DNA from: Lachnoclostridium sp. An169
GTDB lineage: Bacteria; Bacillota; Clostridia; Lachnospirales; Lachnospiraceae
Direction of reading: 5' to 3'
Assembly: GCF_002160525.1 (NCBI RefSeq)
Contig: NZ_NFKT01000019.1
Coordinates: 1-64,000 of the forward strand
DNA: 64,000 bases
Shown: in pieces, positions 9,441-18,182 of the stretch
How the letters are laid out: each line of letters starts with the position of its first letter
How positions within the stretch are numbered: the stretch's first letter is position 1
Made by a program: the position numbers and the translations under genes
The notes under the pieces: generated by a model
The model's input: only the letters and a program-made list of their open reading frames with translations
What the model was told of the DNA's origin: nothing
The model's database searches: none

Positions 9441-12400
9441 CTACTTCTTTCCAGGAGTCTTGACCTCCTTTCTTCGTTTCTGCAATCTATAGATGAAAAG
9501 TGCTGTGCCCGCAAGGGCAAGACCTCCAGCTATCATATAGAATCGGAGATAACCTCCGGTCACCGGGAGCTCGAACTGCAGACGGTTGGAAATGGTGATC
9601 TTGATCGTATTGTTTTCAAGTGTAACGTTCTGCGGTTTTCCATCTGTCCCATCTTGGATCTTCATACTGCCTTTTCCATCCACGTTCAGGAACAGCGGTG
9701 ATTTCAGCAGACTGTATTTTTCCTGTGTCTTTGTCTCAATGATCCGATAAATCCCCGGCGAAAGATTTTGAACAGTTGCGATTCCCCCGTTTTGGGTTGT
9801 CAACGTCTGTTTAGCAAATGAACTGTCTACTATAAATCCTTCATCTGATAAAGTACCTTTTTCCAGAGTAAACTCTACATTATCCAATGTTTTATCTGTC
9901 TCGGAGGCATCTACCTTTTTGATCTGGAGATCAAATACTCTGGTATTGGTTATAGCAGCCAAGTGTTCTTCGCTATGCATATCACTGTCTCCGGTAACAC
10001 CTTCGTTCGTCGCTGTGCCGTACTGAGCATCGGAATCTTCTGCCTGAATTTCCTTATATTCATAATCAACGCCGTATTCGATTTCTGACACTGTGATTTT
10101 CCCATTTTCAGCTTCTACAAAATTGCCATCGCCGTCCAATGTTCCTTCAACAACACGATACGTATATTTTACTAATTGCGCCGGATCTCCCGTCAGATCC
10201 GAACTTCGGTATTTCTCCAGACCGGTAAATGTATACCGCCATCCTTCATATCCTTTTTCAATGGTAACGTAATTCTTTCCATTGATCATGACCGGCTCAA
10301 ATTGATCAGCATTTCCATTCACGTAATTCCGTTGCAGCTGTACATAGATCGGTGCACTAATACTGTCACTGATGTCTTCCCCTGATGCGTCCTGCCATTT
10401 CTTCTCTACAGTAATATCAAGAAGCGGGCGGTTTGTATTTTTAAATACAAACGAACAATCCACAGTGTTGTCTTTCATAATGCCATGTACCGTCTCGCCT
10501 TCAACGCGTACCCACTTAAGAGCCTCCTCTTTTTCCTCGTCAGATAAGCTGCCCGTGTTTATCTCGATACTTTCCAGTCGGGAACCATCTGCCGGTTCCA
10601 CCTCTTCTATAACATAATCGGTTCCAATCGGAATACCTTCTATCGTTACAGACTCTCCTGCTTTCACTTTAACCGTATGTTCAATCGGCGTTCCATCCCC
10701 CAGGGATGATCCTGCAACATTGGTAAAAGTAATCTTAAACTCATATTCAGTATTCGAACCCAAGTCTCCCGATGTATCCGACTTGTCCTTCTTAATAACA
10801 AGGCTTCTGGTCTTCACTGTATTCGTAAAGACTGCTTTCAGCTTGGTCTGGTTTGCTCTATTATCCGGATTCGTGTAAGAGCGGAAAACGATCGAATTTT
10901 CCTCTGTATCATTTACTTCTTCACCTTTTCCATAATTCGCAGCCGGAGAATTTTCATCAGTTTTCTCAATCCGACCGTCTTCCAGAGCAGTCCCTTTCAC
11001 ATCTACCAGATTTTTACTTTCATCACCGACATTAATTGTATCTCCAGAAGACATACTGGTAACGGGCACTCCATTGTCATAGATCGTCCATGTTGTATCA
11101 AACGCTTCCGAATTTACTCCGGTCTCCTCAAGATAGATGTAACTTCCTAATCGGAACTGATTACTGAATGTAGCCGTCTCACCATCCCGCAAAGTAAACA
11201 TCCCATCTGTACCGATCCGCCCGTAAGATTTGGTGTTATCTGATCCAGTCAACGTATATACAGCACCAGTAGCATTTTGCAGAGAAGGATTATTTTCATT
11301 GGCTCCGTTTGCCTCAACAGATCCATAGTCTGGTATGTCTGCCTGCTGTAATGTAAACCCTGTCATAACATCCATAGATGTCTCTGGAACGAAAGTGAAA
11401 TTATCAAAATAAATATCACGGCTTTTCGTAAAAGCAAGTTTGATATTCTTCACCTTTTCCCAGTCAAATCCCGCTGTGTTTCCGTCATTTTGCGTTGTCA
11501 GTTTGTCCAGCCTTACCTTAATGTTCTGCCACGTTTTCTGCTTCAGATTCCCTGAACCAAACGTATTACTTGCCGATAGTCTTGCTCCTATCTTCGTTCC
11601 ATCCGCATCTTCCAGCTCGATCCAGGCGTTACTCAACGATGGAACTGCATCGTAATCAAAGTAAAAGTCAAAGCTCAGATATGCAGCTGCACCCAAAGCA
11701 TCAAAAACCGCTCCTTTTCCAGAAGAAGGATACACAATTCCCCAACGCTTTTCTTTATAGGTTCCCGACGCATCGTCTTCATGCAGAGCCTTCCAATGGA
11801 CAACATCTGTTTTTCCTTGATAACTAGTTACCAATTCAAATGTATTGTCTGTCTCACTTGGCTCGACTGTATCCTCTTGAAAGCTTTCATTAAATACTTT
11901 GTCCTCTACAGCGTTATTATCGGACACTTTCGTTTCTCCCCAGTGTGTCACTGCATTTTTGATCGTGAATCCAAAATCTGCTGTCGTGAACAGTTCCTCG
12001 GGGAAGATTTCTGTATTTACATTGGTTGTATCAACTTCCTTTTTGACTTCCAGCTGGTTCTCATCCGGGAAGTTGAAGGTGATCTTCATGTTCGATTCCC
12101 ACATACCACGCTCCATGTAGTACATGGTCAGAGTGTGGATTTCTCCGGGTTTGGAATCTAATGTAGTTGTTTTTACCGTATTTGTTGTACTACCCGGTGT
12201 AAATCCGGCACTGCTTTTGACATTGCTGACAGTTGCCTTTATCTGTGTTGTATCGCTGTCATTGTTCCCTTCCTGACTAAAGTTAAGTGTACCTGTAACC
12301 TTTCCATGAGCTCCACCTACATCAAGTGCAAGTTGATCATCAATAAACACCCATACATCGTCATCTCCGGAAAACTCAAAAGTAATATCAACGGGATTAC

Positions 12401-15400
12401 CTTTAGAATCCAATACTTTCCCATCTTCTGTCAGTCGGAAATTGAACTCAATCTTCGTACCAAACCCATAATTATATGTACCAGCTTGTCCGTTTGTACT
12501 ACCACTGTTAAATGGGAAAAATCCATATTTATTCTCTGTATTAATACCATATCCATTAGAACCCGAATTTAAGTTTTGATATTGATCTTCCTGAGCGATC
12601 TTCTTCAAATAATATTCGTCCGTATCTGGATCCTGCTTCATCTCCAAAGTTGTCTTGTTACTGTCAAACACCCAGTACTCGACTCCATTGTCATGTAAAT
12701 CTTCTTTCGTAAACGGAAAAGAAACATTCTTATATACTTCACCCAGTACGGCATTTTTACTGTTCTCTCCCAAAAGGAAGTCTTCATCAAAATGTGGTTC
12801 AAATGTTTCTCTATTACTGGTCTGCAGTTTTCCTTCTTCTGTCAAACTTTGGGCAACAAGCCCTTGTGCTGCATAATCATAAAAAGGATTTTCGTTACTG
12901 TCAGTTGTATTTCCGTTATTATCAATAACTGAGTTATTCGTTGAAAAAAACAGATTATACTTATCTCCCCCGAACAGTTTTAACGTATTCGCAATCTGAC
13001 TAAACGGATATGCAACATTTGTCCCATCTGTCTGGAAATGTCCGGTATAAATTGGGATCGCAACCTTATTCTCTTCATAGTAGTCGCTCAGAGCCTGATT
13101 AAACTGTCTGAAAGTAACCCAGTTTCTCTGCGAATTAAAGTCATTATCTTTCGTTGAAAAATCATTCTTATATGTATCTCGATTATTTCCATTCAATTCA
13201 TAGTCTGTGTAGTAATCATAAAATGTTGTATTGACATACATCGTATCCTGTTCTTTCACAAATCTCTCCGAATTGTCAATATCAACTACGTCTGCCTCTT
13301 TCCCGCATTCAGCATTTCTGATACTATACACTTCATCCCAGTATCCACTTCTGGCTTTGCCCCCATCATATGCGATATCGTCACTGCTGTCCGCATAGAA
13401 GCAGGGCTTCGCCAGACTCCAGTCAATCGTCAGATTTTCTGTCCGTCTTGGCGAATTTTCACCAGGCCATGTTCCCAAATTATTGCTAGTATAAAAAATA
13501 ATATGTGTATATTCTTGCTTTAACTCAGCACTGTAAACGTCCTGCCACTTATTTTCTCCTTCTGAATAAGACGAGTTTTTTTGTAATTCACCATCTTCTG
13601 TTGCAGTACTATCATCGTTATAGGCATGGTAAAAAATCTTTTCTCCACTGTCAGGTATCCCTACATTACCGCCTTCAACCGCTCCTGCATCTCCACTATA
13701 AGAAAGTTTCGACAATGACGCGTCAAAATACACGGTATATGACGACCTGTAAATATCTGATACAGTTGCCACATCTTCATTAAGCACTACCTGATTCTTT
13801 GCTGTATTCCCCCACAGAAAGCGATAGGTATTTCCTTTCGCTGTTACTGTAATGATACTCTGCTGTGTTGCATTAGAATCTTCTAGGAACGTGTATGCCA
13901 ACATATTGGAGCCTTCTACAAATCCTGCATTTTCTTCTGATTCATTACACGACACTTTAACATCACTGCCAAAAGCATCCGAATTAAAATACAATATCTT
14001 TCCAACAAGACTTTCATTATCGCTGACCGGCTCTCCCCATGCACTGATAATGTTTTCTCCCGAAATCGTAGTGCTTCCATAATAGAATGTTGTATTTCCT
14101 GCATCGATAAGATTAGAAAGGCTATACGCGACGGTATAACTTTCACCAATCTTAAATCGTATCTGAGTATATGCTCCGCTCTCCACATCATCAGGTACAA
14201 TTATTTCATCCGAAACTTCAACGCTCGTTGTACTCTCTCCATTTTTCGTCTGGAATTCCGCTGATATATAAGAGAGATCCAGTTCAGAAGTAAGATCAAC
14301 AAAATTTAACTTTTCTCCTGCATAGCTTATAATATCCGGGGTGTATTCTTTCCAGCCTCCTCCATCAATATACAGCTTATTTTGAAAGGCAGATTCCTCA
14401 TTCCATCCACTAAATACTTCTATCAACCCTCCCGAGTGTTGATTTCCGGTATCCGATGGACTGCAAAGCCAAAATTGCAGTGCTCCGGCTCCGCTGTGCT
14501 TAATCACATTTTTGTCAAACTCAGCCCGGTACACCTTCCTGCTTTCAACAGTAGTACCTGTATCAACCAGCGTAACCAGATTCCAAGATATTGTGCCTTG
14601 GGTACCACTACTCATATTTCCCTTTAGCACATACTTTTCATTTACTACTCGGAATTCCCAAGCTTGACTCGGAATAAAATAAACTGTATAAACATTTTCA
14701 TCTGCCAGCGTCGCACCCCCATTCGCCGCTCTCATCACTCTCTTCGCCGTCACACCCTCAGTTTCCGTCGTCTCCTCTACATTCTCCTCTCCCGCCTCAT
14801 CTTCAGCTTCACTCTCCCCGCCGGCCTCTGCCGCGGCTTCCCAGGTGAATTCCGCCTCATTATCTTCATCTTCCTCATCGGAAGCTTCTGTCACTTCCTG
14901 TCCGTCCACGAATGCTTTGGCGCGGACAAGTGTCGTCCTCGTATATATCTCTTCATCTGTCCTGTAGAGCAACTGCATATCGAACCGGGTGGAAGCTCCG
15001 GCCGGAAGCGCTGCCTCAAGGAAGTGCTCCGTAACCGTATTGTTATCATCTCTCGTCTCTTTCCACTCTGCTGTCAGATCTGCAGTACTGCCGTCTGCCA
15101 GGATGAGAGCCCCCTTCATGGTCTCTGCGATCGTACTCCTTGTTATATCCTCTTCGGTGATATCATCTCCCTCACTTTGTAAGTTCACATCCTCTGTACA
15201 CAGGTTCGGCACTTCAATCTCCATATCCGGCGCAGTGCCGTCCGCATTTGTCAGATACACACGGAGTACAGCGTCGCTGTCCCCGATATTCTTTGCTGCG
15301 ACATGCGCACTCTGAGTTTTTCCCGCCGTTATCTTTTCTGCATCATCCTGTATCACAGCTACTGTCACCCTATTTTCCGCCGGCGTCTCCGGTATTTTCC

Positions 15401-15533
15401 CCGTCTCCTCCACGGTTCCGGCATATTCCTCTGCCGCACCGTTCTCCTCTGCTGCCCCCGCCAGCATGGGGAAATCTGCGGCAGTAAACAGGACTGCTAT
15501 TGCCAGTAAAATACTGCATACCTTCTTTTTCAT
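9441..15533 (-). CDS. Giant LPXTG adhesin with fibro-slime domain (tip pilin candidate)
   Basis: This 2030-residue secreted protein has a signal peptide (about 1-28, ending LAGAAEE) and an Ig-like N-terminal domain to about 200. An acidic linker (about 220-265) leads to a long beta-rich region. A fibro-slime/PA14-like domain sits near residues 980-1150 (GDDDVWVFIDDQLALDVGGA and YYMERGMWESNMKI), followed by a carbohydrate-binding-like beta region (about 1280-1400). Cna-B-like domains follow at about 1575-1660 and 1700-1830, with a SpaA-type domain at about 1868-1965. LPVTG at 1989-1993 precedes a membrane helix and basic tail. Size and position as first gene of the operon fit a tip adhesin. 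The fibro-slime fold suggests glycan or mucus binding, but the ligand is inferred. Confidence 0.88.
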   Translation of the reverse strand: MKKKVCSILLAIAVLFTAADFPMLAGAAEENGAAEEYAGTVEETGKIPETPAENRVTVAVIQDDAEKITAGKTQSAHVAAKNIGDSDAVLRVYLTNADGTAPDMEIEVPNLCTEDVNLQSEGDDITEEDITRSTIAETMKGALILADGSTADLTAEWKETRDDNNTVTEHFLEAALPAGASTRFDMQLLYRTDEEIYTRTTLVRAKAFVDGQEVTEASDEEDEDNEAEFTWEAAAEAGGESEAEDEAGEENVEETTETEGVTAKRVMRAANGGATLADENVYTVYFIPSQAWEFRVVNEKYVLKGNMSSGTQGTISWNLVTLVDTGTTVESRKVYRAEFDKNVIKHSGAGALQFWLCSPSDTGNQHSGGLIEVFSGWNEESAFQNKLYIDGGGWKEYTPDIISYAGEKLNFVDLTSELDLSYISAEFQTKNGESTTSVEVSDEIIVPDDVESGAYTQIRFKIGESYTVAYSLSNLIDAGNTTFYYGSTTISGENIISAWGEPVSDNESLVGKILYFNSDAFGSDVKVSCNESEENAGFVEGSNMLAYTFLEDSNATQQSIITVTAKGNTYRFLWGNTAKNQVVLNEDVATVSDIYRSSYTVYFDASLSKLSYSGDAGAVEGGNVGIPDSGEKIFYHAYNDDSTATEDGELQKNSSYSEGENKWQDVYSAELKQEYTHIIFYTSNNLGTWPGENSPRRTENLTIDWSLAKPCFYADSSDDIAYDGGKARSGYWDEVYSIRNAECGKEADVVDIDNSERFVKEQDTMYVNTTFYDYYTDYELNGNNRDTYKNDFSTKDNDFNSQRNWVTFRQFNQALSDYYEENKVAIPIYTGHFQTDGTNVAYPFSQIANTLKLFGGDKYNLFFSTNNSVIDNNGNTTDSNENPFYDYAAQGLVAQSLTEEGKLQTSNRETFEPHFDEDFLLGENSKNAVLGEVYKNVSFPFTKEDLHDNGVEYWVFDSNKTTLEMKQDPDTDEYYLKKIAQEDQYQNLNSGSNGYGINTENKYGFFPFNSGSTNGQAGTYNYGFGTKIEFNFRLTEDGKVLDSKGNPVDITFEFSGDDDVWVFIDDQLALDVGGAHGKVTGTLNFSQEGNNDSDTTQIKATVSNVKSSAGFTPGSTTNTVKTTTLDSKPGEIHTLTMYYMERGMWESNMKITFNFPDENQLEVKKEVDTTNVNTEIFPEELFTTADFGFTIKNAVTHWGETKVSDNNAVEDKVFNESFQEDTVEPSETDNTFELVTSYQGKTDVVHWKALHEDDASGTYKEKRWGIVYPSSGKGAVFDALGAAAYLSFDFYFDYDAVPSLSNAWIELEDADGTKIGARLSASNTFGSGNLKQKTWQNIKVRLDKLTTQNDGNTAGFDWEKVKNIKLAFTKSRDIYFDNFTFVPETSMDVMTGFTLQQADIPDYGSVEANGANENNPSLQNATGAVYTLTGSDNTKSYGRIGTDGMFTLRDGETATFSNQFRLGSYIYLEETGVNSEAFDTTWTIYDNGVPVTSMSSGDTINVGDESKNLVDVKGTALEDGRIEKTDENSPAANYGKGEEVNDTEENSIVFRSYTNPDNRANQTKLKAVFTNTVKTRSLVIKKDKSDTSGDLGSNTEYEFKITFTNVAGSSLGDGTPIEHTVKVKAGESVTIEGIPIGTDYVIEEVEPADGSRLESIEINTGSLSDEEKEEALKWVRVEGETVHGIMKDNTVDCSFVFKNTNRPLLDITVEKKWQDASGEDISDSISAPIYVQLQRNYVNGNADQFEPVMINGKNYVTIEKGYEGWRYTFTGLEKYRSSDLTGDPAQLVKYTYRVVEGTLDGDGNFVEAENGKITVSEIEYGVDYEYKEIQAEDSDAQYGTATNEGVTGDSDMHSEEHLAAITNTRVFDLQIKKVDASETDKTLDNVEFTLEKGTLSDEGFIVDSSFAKQTLTTQNGGIATVQNLSPGIYRIIETKTQEKYSLLKSPLFLNVDGKGSMKIQDGTDGKPQNVTLENNTIKITISNRLQFELPVTGGYLRFYMIAGGLALAGTALFIYRLQKRRKEVKTPGKK

Positions 15534-15566
15534 AACTCCCTGTTACCTCTTTCCTTTCCCGGATAG

Positions 15567-15602
15567 AATCCGCCAGCCAGGAATATTCCCGACCGGCGGA
15601 TT
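15567..15602 (-). promoter_or_regulatory. Leader hairpin in pilus operon 5' UTR
   Basis: On the minus strand the RNA folds into a nearly continuous 17-18 bp hairpin: AATCCGCC pairs with GGCGGATT, then alternating G-U and Watson-Crick pairs close down to GGAAT/ATTCC. The three G-U pairs work only in the minus-strand RNA and are A-C mismatches on the other strand, which suggests selection for RNA structure. It sits about 17 nt after the predicted transcription start and about 34 nt before the adhesin ATG. It could protect the 5' end, attenuate, or bind a factor. Confidence 0.5.
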
Positions 15603-15625
15603 GCTTCTAAGTTTTTCTGTATTGA

Positions 15626-15655
15626 ATTTTACCTCTTCACCTGTTCTTTCATAAA
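15626..15655 (-). promoter_or_regulatory. Predicted pilus operon promoter
   Basis: TTTATG (-35, 15650-15655) and TAAAAT (-10, 15626-15631) are separated by 18 nt. Both elements are weak matches, consistent with dependence on an activator binding the motif at 15670-15689, exactly 14 nt upstream of the -35. The 5' UTR would be about 85 nt. Confidence 0.5.
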
Positions 15656-15669
15656 TGACAAATTTTTCA

Positions 15670-15689
15670 GAAACATGTCACTATTTCAA
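15670..15689 (-). promoter_or_regulatory. Shared activator motif, copy at pilus operon
   Basis: The minus-strand sequence TTGAAATAGTGACATGTTTC belongs to a three-member set with consensus TTGAAAwwGTGAyATrTTTy. The other copies precede the binding-protein gene (21013-21032) and the amylase gene (25646-25665). In all three the motif ends 14 nt before the -35. The AraC-type response regulator encoded next door is the obvious candidate binder (inference). Confidence 0.6.
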
Positions 15690-15740
15690 TATTCTGAACT
15701 TACGCACCTCTGTCGTCTTGTATAAATATGCAGGAAATTT

Positions 15741-17261
15741 TCACACATCCTGGTCTTTTTTCTCCTGTTTCCGGTAGGCGTCCGGCGTCACTCCATACTG
15801 TCTCCGGAAACATTTGCTGAAATATGACATATTTGCGAATCCTACTCTACTGCAGATCTCACCGACTGTCAGATCGGTGCCGGTGAGTTGTTCCGCCGCC
15901 TTTTCAAGCCGCACATTCTTGATAAACTGATTTAAGTTCTCCCCCGTCTCTTTCTTGAAGATCATGCTCAGATACCCGGCTGACAGAAAGAGCCGCTTTG
16001 CCAGAACGTCGAGATTGATGTCTTCTCCATAATGGTGAAGTACATAATCTTTTGTAACCTCCGCCTTAAAACGATAGCTCCCCTTATCCTGCCCGATAAA
16101 CTGAAGATACTCGTCCACCTGTTTTCTTGTCACCTGAACAACTGCCTCGATTGTATGGCAGCCGTAGATCTGATCCACAACCTCATTGAGATTGTCGCCT
16201 TTCATAATAGCAGATGCCTCCCACAGGAGTTTTACGATATTGGAAAAGACAAATTTTACATACATGCTCGGGAATTCTGTACTCTCACTGTATTTTCTGA
16301 TCACCCGCTCAAAGTGCTCCTCCAGATGATACATATCTCTGTTTCGGATGTCCTTCTCAAGCATGCCCATAAGCTGTCCTTCTTCAACAGCCGCTTTTCC
16401 CGGATTCTCCGGATCCTCACAGAAAATATGTCTTCCGGTCCGGTAGAACTTTTCTTCCATCAGGCTGTCCAGTTTCCGGTATACATCCGGGATATCCCGC
16501 CATGCCCCAATCCTGCTGCTGACCGCCATGTAGAATTCCTGACTGAATTGTCTGCGCAGACATGCCAGAAGGCTTTCTGCCGTCTTCACCGGATCCTCCG
16601 GCTCCATGCAAATCAGAAGGAGCGACTGGGTCATATTCAGGTTCAGGCAGTAAATCCGTTCCCCCAGCTCTTCCGTCACAGCCCGCTCGAATTCTTCCTC
16701 ATATTTTTCAAAGAACCGGTTCTCACATTCGATAAATACGGCATACCGGATATTCTCCCATCCCGTCAGATCCACATGAGCGCCGGCTTCCTCTGCCACA
16801 GCCGTTTTTCCCTCCGTAATAAACCGGGTCAGAAAATACTGGTTTAAAAACTTCGACATCTGATCCCGGTTTCTGTGCTCTTCTTCTCTCCGGTGCAGAT
16901 TCCGGCGCACCCGCCCGTAAGCCCGGCTGAATTCTGCCGGATCCACGGGTTTCAGGATATAATCTTTGACGCCATACTCGATGGCTGTCCGGGCATACTC
17001 AAAATCCTGGAGTCCGCTGAAAATGATCGTCTGAGTCGCTCCGGAGCATCCCGCTGCCCGTTCAGCCAGTTCCATCCCTGACATATGGGGCATCCGAATA
17101 TCAGTGAGCAGGATATCAACGTTTTCCTCTTCCAGAAGTTCTGCGGCTTCCCGTCCGTTTGCAGCTTCCACAATCCGGCACTCGCTGTCCTCCCGCTCCA
17201 CAAGACGGCGGATTCCCTTTCTTTCGATCTTTTCATCATCTACGATAAGCACTGTATGCAT
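15741..17261 (-). CDS. YesN-type response regulator with AraC DNA-binding domain
   Basis: This 506-residue protein has a receiver domain (1-125) with acidic pocket VDDE, phospho-acceptor Asp54 in LLTDIRMP and Lys in ILKPVDP. A long middle region follows, then a C-terminal AraC/XylS double helix-turn-helix (about 400-500: YLSMIFKKETGENLNQFI and VGFANMSYFSKCFRRQYGV). Such regulators usually pair with a membrane histidine kinase (YesM type) and control sugar ABC transporters. No kinase gene is present in this window, so its partner must be encoded elsewhere. It follows the permease gene by 54 nt and may be co-transcribed with the transporter, giving possible positive feedback. It is the best candidate for binding the motif shared by the amylase, binding-protein and pilus promoters. 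Confidence 0.9.
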   Translation of the reverse strand: MHTVLIVDDEKIERKGIRRLVEREDSECRIVEAANGREAAELLEEENVDILLTDIRMPHMSGMELAERAAGCSGATQTIIFSGLQDFEYARTAIEYGVKDYILKPVDPAEFSRAYGRVRRNLHRREEEHRNRDQMSKFLNQYFLTRFITEGKTAVAEEAGAHVDLTGWENIRYAVFIECENRFFEKYEEEFERAVTEELGERIYCLNLNMTQSLLLICMEPEDPVKTAESLLACLRRQFSQEFYMAVSSRIGAWRDIPDVYRKLDSLMEEKFYRTGRHIFCEDPENPGKAAVEEGQLMGMLEKDIRNRDMYHLEEHFERVIRKYSESTEFPSMYVKFVFSNIVKLLWEASAIMKGDNLNEVVDQIYGCHTIEAVVQVTRKQVDEYLQFIGQDKGSYRFKAEVTKDYVLHHYGEDINLDVLAKRLFLSAGYLSMIFKKETGENLNQFIKNVRLEKAAEQLTGTDLTVGEICSRVGFANMSYFSKCFRRQYGVTPDAYRKQEKKDQDV

Positions 17262-17315
17262 CTTTTCTCACCCCTCCTTTTCTTTCCGGGACTGTGCCGG
17301 GTAATAGATTCCATG

Positions 17316-18182
17316 CTATCCTTTTACCGCCCCGGACAGGCCGTCCGCATAGAATCGCTGTACATAGATAAACAGTATTGCAATCGGAATGGAGACGCAT
17401 ACCGCACCGGCGGCAAAAGGCGTATACCACTGATAGATATTCTCCTTTGTCAGCATGTTCCAGAGACCGACTGACACAGTATAATATTTTGCATCGGATC
17501 CGATGATAACCTTCGCAAAGATAAAATCTGTCCAAGGTGCGATAAAACTTGTCAGCAGTGTATACACAAGGATCGGCTTTGCCAGAGGAAGTGTGATCTT
17601 TGTAAATACATTCCACCTTGTTGCCCCGTCGATATAGGCAGCCTCATCGATCCCCTTTGGAATCGTGTCAAAGAATCCTTTCGCCACATAGAAGCTCAGG
17701 AGGTTTGAGCCGCCCGAATATACAAGAATCAGCGCCAGAAGCTTCAGGCCGCCGTCTGTAAGTCCGACTCCTTTTAAGATATAATAGACCGCGATCATGG
17801 ACATGAATCCAGGAAACATTCCCAGGATCAGTGCAATGTTCAGGTACGGTTTTCTCATCTTGAAACGCATTCTCGACATAGTGTATGCGATGGAGATCAG
17901 GAAAAACGTAGCAAGCAGACAAGTTGCCACCGCAACGATAAAGGTATTCATAAACATTCTCGGGAAATCAAAAACTCCCGTATCGGTAAAAAGCTTCACA
18001 TAGTTTCCCACCGTAAATTCATCGGGTATGAACTTTGTCGAATATGATCCCTTTCCTGCGCGGAAGGAGGTCATGATCACCCAGAAGATCGGGAATACCC
18101 AGATCACTGCCATCACCGAAAGGAATGCATGCACGATGGTGATCAGAATTCTCTTCTTTGTTTTCATGGATTTTACTTTCAT
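17316..18182 (-). CDS. MalG-type sugar ABC transporter permease
   Basis: This 288-residue integral membrane protein has about six transmembrane helices and the EAA loop contacting the ATPase (EAAYIDGATRWNVFTKITLP). The opening stretch VWVFPIFWVIMTSFRAG and the ending QRFYADGLSGAVKG are typical of MalG/GanQ proteins for maltodextrin or galacto-oligosaccharide uptake. The start overlaps the stop of the MalF-type gene (TAATG), showing translational coupling. No ATPase gene is nearby, as is usual in Firmicutes where one MsmX-type ATPase serves many sugar importers. Confidence 0.92.
   Translation of the reverse strand: MKVKSMKTKKRILITIVHAFLSVMAVIWVFPIFWVIMTSFRAGKGSYSTKFIPDEFTVGNYVKLFTDTGVFDFPRMFMNTFIVAVATCLLATFFLISIAYTMSRMRFKMRKPYLNIALILGMFPGFMSMIAVYYILKGVGLTDGGLKLLALILVYSGGSNLLSFYVAKGFFDTIPKGIDEAAYIDGATRWNVFTKITLPLAKPILVYTLLTSFIAPWTDFIFAKVIIGSDAKYYTVSVGLWNMLTKENIYQWYTPFAAGAVCVSIPIAILFIYVQRFYADGLSGAVKG

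Noticed and set aside
7348-15533. Pilus operon as part of a prophage or transposon
   Set aside because: No integrase, transposase, terminal repeats or tRNA junction at its ends. Only the partial Rpn-like gene at the far edge hints at mobility.
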